A stretch of 5,834 bases of DNA. It comes from an uncultured Ruminococcus sp. Its GTDB lineage: Bacteria > Bacillota > Clostridia > Oscillospirales > Acutalibacteraceae. The first letter of the stretch is position 1; the number at the start of each line of letters is the position of its first letter. The position numbers were made by a program, and so were the translations under genes. The notes beneath the pieces were generated by a model that was given only the letters and a program-made list of their open reading frames with translations, was not told where the DNA came from and ran no database searches. The stretch covers positions 1-5,834 of the forward strand of contig CACYDY010000217.1 in NCBI GenBank assembly GCA_902773245.1, written 5' to 3'. This document shows positions 5,628-5,834 of the stretch, piece after piece.

Positions 5628-5834
5628 TTATTTTTTTCGCGCATACCATGCAGGATACCACGATTGAAACCATTTAGTAAAAATACCCATAACAACAGGC
5701 AAAATATTATTAATAACAGCAGTCCACACTGAAAACTCGCTGTTCATTAAAAAGAATGTCCACACCGACGTCAGAACATACAAAATGCCCCACAAAAATG
5801 TTAAGATGGAATTTGTCCTGATGAGCAGAGGATT
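5628..5834 (-). CDS. C-terminal part of a small membrane protein (cut by window edge)
   Basis: The minus-strand frame is open from the window edge to TAA 5630-5628, giving 68 residues without a start. It reads NPLLIRTNSILTFLWGILYV, then a hydrophobic segment VLTSVWTFFLM, a short polar loop NSEFSVW, a second segment TAVINNILPVVMGIFTKWF, and a Trp/aromatic-rich end QSWYPAWYARKK. That is two transmembrane helices with a basic tail, hence a cytosolic C-terminus. The Trp-rich ends of helices and the basic end indicate a genuine protein, and the terminator just behind it supports this. I do not know an assigned function, and the N-terminal part, which might hold another domain, is outside the window. 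Confidence 0.8.
   Translation of the reverse strand, partial: NPLLIRTNSILTFLWGILYVLTSVWTFFLMNSEFSVWTAVINNILPVVMGIFTKWFQSWYPAWYARKK

Noticed and set aside
5541..5732. Plus-strand frame at the right end
   Set aside because: It runs through the terminator hairpin and opposite the C-terminal end of the minus-strand membrane protein, which explains the region better.

Overview
The window looks like a low-GC Gram-positive (Firmicutes, probably gut-type Clostridia of the Ruminococcus/Oscillospiraceae kind). The reasons are AT-rich intergenic DNA, strong AGGAGG/GAGGTGA-type ribosome binding sites, TTG and GTG starts, extended -10 sigma-A promoters and the gene families present. The placement is inferred from style, not from a marker gene.

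Left part, plus strand: a possible fragment of a gene ending at 91, a GNAT acetyltransferase (105-557), a small unrecognised soluble protein 31 bp downstream (589-912), then an extended -10 promoter driving a YitT-family membrane protein (start best placed at the TTG at 1036, ending 1929). A 12-bp perfect hairpin at 1998-2031 separates this convergent side from the minus-strand block.

Middle, minus strand, read from right to left: an iron-containing, NADPH-dependent alcohol/aldehyde dehydrogenase of the YqhD/BdhA type (4341-3178), a pyridoxamine-phosphate-oxidase-like FMN-binding protein (3101-2700), and a flavodoxin-fold iron-sulfur flavoprotein (2703-2083). The last two overlap by ATGA. The flavoprotein carries an in-frame TAG at codon 54, inside its CX2CX2CX5C cluster motif, with both flanking halves well conserved. 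Together they look like a redox cassette, perhaps for reactive aldehydes or electrophiles, whose last gene is recently broken or read through.

Right part, minus strand: about 420 bp of AT-rich DNA without a gene, then an unrecognised two-helix membrane protein with a cytosolic domain (5410-4763) under a near-consensus promoter, and finally the C-terminal 68 codons of another small membrane protein entering from the right edge (5834-5628), followed by a clear intrinsic terminator.

I see no rRNA, tRNA, CRISPR array, insertion sequence or phage structure. The most noteworthy observation is the amber codon in the Fe-S flavoprotein; the rest is ordinary chromosomal content with two genes of unknown function.
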